From Rhodoglobus sp. (GTDB taxonomy: Bacteria > Actinomycetota > Actinomycetes > Actinomycetales > Microbacteriaceae), in assembly GCA_025464445.1 (NCBI GenBank), contig JAODLY010000037.1:50804-114803 (forward strand): a stretch of 64,000 nt of DNA, read 5' to 3'. Positions 60,544 to 64,000 of the stretch are shown here, one piece after another. The first letter of the stretch is position 1, and each line of letters begins with the position of its first letter. A program made the position numbers and the translations under genes. The notes beneath the pieces were generated by a model. It searched no databases and was not told the origin of the DNA. It worked only from the letters and a program-made list of their open reading frames with translations.

Positions 60544-62457
60544 CTACCACCGTTTCGAAGGACGCAGGGTCTCGCTAACCGGTCTAAGGCGCTTGGGAAG
60601 TAGAGCGACGGTAGCGAGAACGGGCCTCTCTACCAAGAGGCCCGTTACCACGCAAACACCGGTGGGCAGCAACGGGATCTGCTCGAACGAGACTCGGTCT
60701 AGATAGGGAATCAGTTGTTCGACGGCTTCAATGTCACGGGCATTGACGAGGCGATGTAGAAAGAAGTTGTGGAGCTGCGAGAGAATCGTTGGGGAAATGT
60801 CGTATGGGCGCTGACTTGAGATGAACAGAAACGCGCCAAATTTTCTGCCTTCTTTGATGTAATTCTCGAAGATCGCTAGTCGATAGTCGCGCCACTGATC
60901 TGTTTCGTTGGCGGACTGCCGCGAGAGGATATTGTGCGCCTCATCAATTACGAGTGCGAGGTAGGTGCCGGCAGACGTTGGCGAGTTGCGCTGCGATTCG
61001 TACGCGTTCTTCGTGACGAGTATGCCAACAACCCGTTGCAGTTCTGCGCTCAACGATCGCATCGAGATGACTGTGAAAGCCGCAGCTTGTTGAGGGTCAT
61101 CCGAGAATTCGAGAACGGTTTCAAGGTCGGGCAGGCGAGTTTCGAGTCTCTTCATCAAGGGAGCGAGGTACTCGCGATTTGCATAGCCGCGGGCGATTTC
61201 TAGGTGATATTGGAGCACAAGGCGCAGGTGAAACATCTGTACTGCTGAGAGCGCCTCGGCGGGCAGTGTTGCGGTGCCCAGCGCCTCTTCGATCAGAGTG
61301 CGAAACCGCGGCGAAGTGGACCACACGCTTCCCCCAGCTTCCGAAATGTAGAAACCTTGCGTTGTTGTGTTTAGGACGACGCGTGCGCGCAGAAATTCTG
61401 CAACCTCGTCGAACTCTTCCTGATCGAGCGTCTCGCTGAAGACAGCTTGGATACTTTCAATCAGAGCGACCGGACTATTTCGCTCGACCGACGAGTTATA
61501 GTCCTGAGTCATCTCCATAATGATGTCGATAACTGCCTCGCGTAGACCGGCTTCGCTCATGACAGCTTGTCGCAATCGAGCATTGCGGATTGTCCGCCTT
61601 ATTAGCGGCAATTGCGTCTTCTGCGTCGCTTCCAGTAGCACTGCCCAGAACTCTGAATCGTCCATCGCGGAAATAGGCAGGACGATGCGGTTCCGTTGAG
61701 CGACAGGGTTCGCGAGATCGAAGTCAACCTTGAGCACTGGATCGTCGATGATCGGCGACCGCCCAAGGTCTGGTCGCGCCAGGTACTCACCATTGAAGTC
61801 GAGGATCACAAAGCGCGCTCGCCTGCGGAACTTCTTCGATTTGGCATACCTTCGGGCGATTTTCGCGAGTATCGACGCGAGAGTATTCGACTTCCCACTG
61901 CCCGTGTTGCCGAACACCCCGATGTGACTGGCCACCAACTTGTCCAGACTCACTACGAGTCGTTCGTCGGGGTTGTCAAGCAGAACACCCAGTTCGATAG
62001 AAGGTTCATCTTCCTCCACGAATGCGAAGAGGGATTCAGCCTCGCGTGAAGGCAGCAAGTACGCGGGATTCGAAATGAGTGGCAACTCAGCTACGCCACC
62101 AACGAAGTGCCCCTCAGCGTCGAACTTTCCGATGACTGCGATGGTCAGTATTCGTCGAACAGTTGTGATTGCCGCCGAGCCGTTTCCATCTGACGCACGC
62201 GTTTGACTTGCACGATTCTCAGTTATCGATTCGCCCTCGACGCGACCAACAATTTCAAGTGGTCCGCGCAGCAGACGCAAATATGTCCCGACGGCCACGC
62301 CGCGGATAACCTTGCCCTGGTATGTGAAGTGAGTCGAGTTCTTCTGGCTGTCAACTTGTACCCTTACAGTCCTGCCACTCACCTCAACCACCAGACCCAC
62401 CCGAAGTGCGTCCTCGATCCGAAGGATAGATGTGATGCTCTCACCCTGTGCACTCAC
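60544..62457 (-). CDS. herA: HerA-type ATPase of a SIR2-HerA defence system
   Basis: A 637-residue hexameric FtsK/HerA-superfamily ATPase. The N-terminal HAS-type beta-barrel (about 15-80, with GLVVEVSGRTVRVQVDS) precedes the motor: Walker A GVFGNTGSGKSNT (181-192), a Walker B region LALVIDEAHNILS, and the C-terminal HerA block FGAFLFISSQRPYDISPTIL plus ARDIEAVEQLIP. In known SIR2-HerA systems the ATPase hexamer joins a SIR2 oligomer, and the complex degrades NAD+ and/or DNA on phage infection. ATG 62457 overlaps the SIR2 stop by 4 bases. GC is much lower than the chromosome, indicating transfer. Confidence 0.88.
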   Translation of the reverse strand: MSAQGESITSILRIEDALRVGLVVEVSGRTVRVQVDSQKNSTHFTYQGKVIRGVAVGTYLRLLRGPLEIVGRVEGESITENRASQTRASDGNGSAAITTVRRILTIAVIGKFDAEGHFVGGVAELPLISNPAYLLPSREAESLFAFVEEDEPSIELGVLLDNPDERLVVSLDKLVASHIGVFGNTGSGKSNTLASILAKIARRYAKSKKFRRRARFVILDFNGEYLARPDLGRSPIIDDPVLKVDFDLANPVAQRNRIVLPISAMDDSEFWAVLLEATQKTQLPLIRRTIRNARLRQAVMSEAGLREAVIDIIMEMTQDYNSSVERNSPVALIESIQAVFSETLDQEEFDEVAEFLRARVVLNTTTQGFYISEAGGSVWSTSPRFRTLIEEALGTATLPAEALSAVQMFHLRLVLQYHLEIARGYANREYLAPLMKRLETRLPDLETVLEFSDDPQQAAAFTVISMRSLSAELQRVVGILVTKNAYESQRNSPTSAGTYLALVIDEAHNILSRQSANETDQWRDYRLAIFENYIKEGRKFGAFLFISSQRPYDISPTILSQLHNFFLHRLVNARDIEAVEQLIPYLDRVSFEQIPLLPTGVCVVTGLLVERPVLATVALLPKRLRPVSETLRPSKRW

Positions 62458-63620
62458 CGAGCTGTCTCCGGAGATCTGAGGCCACGGGGCACAGCGGGCT
62501 CGAGCACTCGACTTGTTATTTCGGCAAGGGACCAGTGAACGCGTGAGGTCGAGGTCGCGGTCTTAATGTCTATTGGCCCCTGAACCAAAACGTTGCGGTT
62601 TCGACGCTCCTTGACGTTCAGCAGCTGAGAGATCCTACGCTTGGCGATATCGTCATAAGCAAAGGCAATGAGCGTAAGTGTGGGGTTAGAGTCTGCGGCT
62701 CTTAGCACGATGTCTCGAAGATGGGAGTCTTCGAAAGAGAATCCGATGCTCATCAGTGTCGAGTTGGTGCGTTCCAATTCGTTTGAAAGCGTTCTGAGCT
62801 GGTCATAGTAGGCGCGCGTGAGTACAGTCGATGAGTACTTTGCGGAGCTTGGGTTCACGATTGCGAGCTGGTCGTAGGCCTCGCCGAACGGCTCCATATC
62901 GAAACGGGCTCCCGAACGTACGCAACCCAGCCGGATTGACTGGTAGGTGCGATTTGCAAGATTTCGCAGTGCCGGTCTTGGCTTACCATCAAGCGCATGC
63001 GCTGCGGACTTGACTCTGGACAGTTCGCCGTCGAACACAATTTCGTCGATGTTTGTGGGAGAGAGGCCCCAAGTCAAAGATCCGTGAAGTTTGTGAACGT
63101 CAACCATGGGTGATTCATGCGTGGTGTCAAAGTGGGTGGATCGCATAAAGCGAAGTGACCCGTAGTTTCCGGTGCTGAAAGTCGGATGAAGTCGTCCCGC
63201 AAAGCCGTCTTCGTAGTCCATGCCGATTGCTTCCAACGCCAACTCCGAGAATGGGTCGTAGTTGGTTGTGAAGATCTTCGCTCGCCGACCCTCCGTAGCG
63301 CTATCACGCCTGAACAAGAGCGCCTGAAGAGCGCGATAGAAACGCAGATACTCCCTGCCCGTTGGATCTGCCACGAAAAGTGCTAGGTCGGACATTCCGA
63401 GCGATGGTTGAATCGACCCACGAAAGAACTCCCACTGCAAAAATCGCCTGGTCTTCAAGTCGTCTTCAGTGTCGGATTCCTCACTCTCTGTCAGATACCC
63501 CTCGATCATGCCTAGTGTTGCTAGCAGCGGCCTTGACGCACCTGAACCGAATAGGAAGTTAACGTTTGTGCTCGCGATTCGTTCCGCGATCTTTAGCTCG
63601 GACAATCTGGGACTCGACAC
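62454..63620 (-). CDS. SIR2-domain effector of a SIR2-HerA defence system
   Basis: A 388-residue defence-type SIR2 protein expected to hydrolyse NAD+. The NAD-binding loop FLFGSGASRP is near residue 23-31, Asn120 lies in TTNYDP, the likely catalytic His179 in KLHGSLTW, and GFSFEDSHLRDIV (about 297-309) closes the Rossmann fold. The last 80 residues form an additional C-terminal segment. The GTG at 63620 is supported by GAGGAGG 6 bases upstream. It is the first gene of the operon and overlaps herA by 4 bases. It is divergent from rpsO, 165 bases away. Confidence 0.88.
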   Translation of the reverse strand: MSSPRLSELKIAERIASTNVNFLFGSGASRPLLATLGMIEGYLTESEESDTEDDLKTRRFLQWEFFRGSIQPSLGMSDLALFVADPTGREYLRFYRALQALLFRRDSATEGRRAKIFTTNYDPFSELALEAIGMDYEDGFAGRLHPTFSTGNYGSLRFMRSTHFDTTHESPMVDVHKLHGSLTWGLSPTNIDEIVFDGELSRVKSAAHALDGKPRPALRNLANRTYQSIRLGCVRSGARFDMEPFGEAYDQLAIVNPSSAKYSSTVLTRAYYDQLRTLSNELERTNSTLMSIGFSFEDSHLRDIVLRAADSNPTLTLIAFAYDDIAKRRISQLLNVKERRNRNVLVQGPIDIKTATSTSRVHWSLAEITSRVLEPAVPRGLRSPETAR

Positions 63621-63688
63621 AACGTCCTCCTCGAGCGCTAATGCTATTGCTGAGAGTTCTTCGCAGCCGGGATGCTGGCGATGATTCT

Positions 63689-63697
63689 GCTAAACTC
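63689..63697 (+). promoter_or_regulatory. extended -10 promoter of rpsO
   Basis: TGCTAAACT is an extended -10 element (TGn then TAAACT at 63692-63697), with no good -35. Transcription would begin near 63704, leaving a leader of about 80 bases before the rpsO start. The leader contains short complementary stretches, as in the autoregulated rpsO leaders of other bacteria, but no specific fold is claimed. Confidence 0.5.
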
Positions 63698-63785
63698 GCA
63701 AGGTTGCCGTCTAACGGCCGCGGATAAAGAGAGTTCGGGCATCCCGCCTCGGACACCGCGCAACGAGGAGAAAGGGGATCACCTT

Positions 63786-64000
63786 ATGGCTCTTGAAGCC
63801 AGTGTCAAGAAGGCGATCATCGACGAGTACGCTACCCACCCAGGTGACACGGGTTCCCCTGAGGTTCAGGTTGCAATGCTTACGCACCGCATCAAGGACC
63901 TCACGGAACACCTCAAGGAGCACAAGCACGACCACCACTCACGTCGTGGCCTGCTTCTGCTCGTCGGCCAGCGCCGACGCCTGCTGGGCTACCTCCAGGA
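63786..64000 (+). CDS. rpsO: 30S ribosomal protein S15 (partial, runs off the window)
   Basis: The first 71 codons of S15, a primary 16S rRNA-binding protein of the small subunit (full length about 89 residues). The family sequence is clear: [20 protein letters not shown], then [20 protein letters not shown] and [17 protein letters not shown] with the rRNA-binding His and Asp positions. A strong GAGGAGAAAGGGG ribosome site precedes the ATG. In most bacteria pnp follows. The SIR2-HerA operon is inserted immediately upstream, where housekeeping genes are normally found. Confidence 0.98.
   Translation, partial: MALEASVKKAIIDEYATHPGDTGSPEVQVAMLTHRIKDLTEHLKEHKHDHHSRRGLLLLVGQRRRLLGYLQ

Noticed and set aside
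60528..63700. Flanking direct repeats or a tRNA attachment site for the SIR2-HerA island
   Set aside because: No convincing repeat pair and no tRNA or integrase gene was found by eye at either edge.
1..64000. CRISPR array, prophage or insertion sequence
   Set aside because: No regularly spaced repeats, no transposase or integrase domains and no phage structural genes were seen.

Overview
The window is high-GC, gene-dense actinobacterial chromosome. Almost every gene abuts or overlaps its neighbour by the 4-base ATGA/GTGA junction, GTG starts are frequent, and the protein families (mycobacterial-order LigD plus Ku, MarP-like protease, the short DUF7882-type protein, F420-type oxidoreductase, two-TM NERD proteins) point to Actinomycetota, most likely Microbacteriaceae; the family-level call is inference. 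It ends inside rpsO. No tRNA, rRNA, IS element or CRISPR array was seen, and no stretch longer than about 230 bases lacks a gene.

Layout. 1-8.9 kb: start of a maltokinase-like gene, two alpha/beta hydrolases, a glycosyltransferase, a DUF2207 membrane protein, a Pit-type phosphate transporter, a lipoprotein, aspartate ammonia-lyase and a helical repeat protein. 9-19.2 kb: a DNA-repair and stress block with LigD and Ku (bacterial NHEJ) divergent from a palindromic promoter, an Ada-AlkA alkylation-repair fusion, a DksA-type zinc finger, and an overlapping SDR / Rieske-FAD oxidoreductase / topoisomerase IB operon. 19.2-41.4 kb: two sugar-utilisation loci. The first has a fucose-isomerase-family enzyme, two FGGY kinases, two class II aldolases, an ABC importer, and LacI and DeoR regulators. 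The second has an ABC importer, DUF624 protein, esterase, a GHL6/GH42M-type glycosidase, a GH116 glycosidase and its own LacI regulator. Operators of one type (GAAAYCGRTTTC-like) lie in the -35/-10 spacers of three promoters in these loci, so the two are probably co-regulated, with glycosidases releasing a sugar that the isomerase-kinase-aldolase route degrades.

41.4-58.8 kb: a glycolate-oxidase-like flavoprotein, a CMD/AhpD-like protein, a mycofactocin-type SDR and an F420-type LLM oxidoreductase; two MFS transporters; a PrsW-type membrane protease; a HelD-type RNA-polymerase-associated ATPase preceded by a striking long inverted repeat; a NERD-like protein that has lost its catalytic lysine; VanZ, KTSC, YhhN and NTF2-like proteins; and divergent MarP-like and HtrA-like serine proteases.

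58.9-63.6 kb is a defence-like island: a NERD protein with an intact nuclease motif, a VapBC-type toxin-antitoxin pair behind a TGCATGCA palindrome, and an operon encoding a SIR2-domain protein and a HerA-type ATPase. The two-gene operon has visibly lower GC than its flanks (52% against 72% in two 60-base lines counted by hand) and sits directly upstream of, and divergent from, rpsO. SIR2-HerA is a known anti-phage architecture, so this is the most interesting system in the window, although not a new type.
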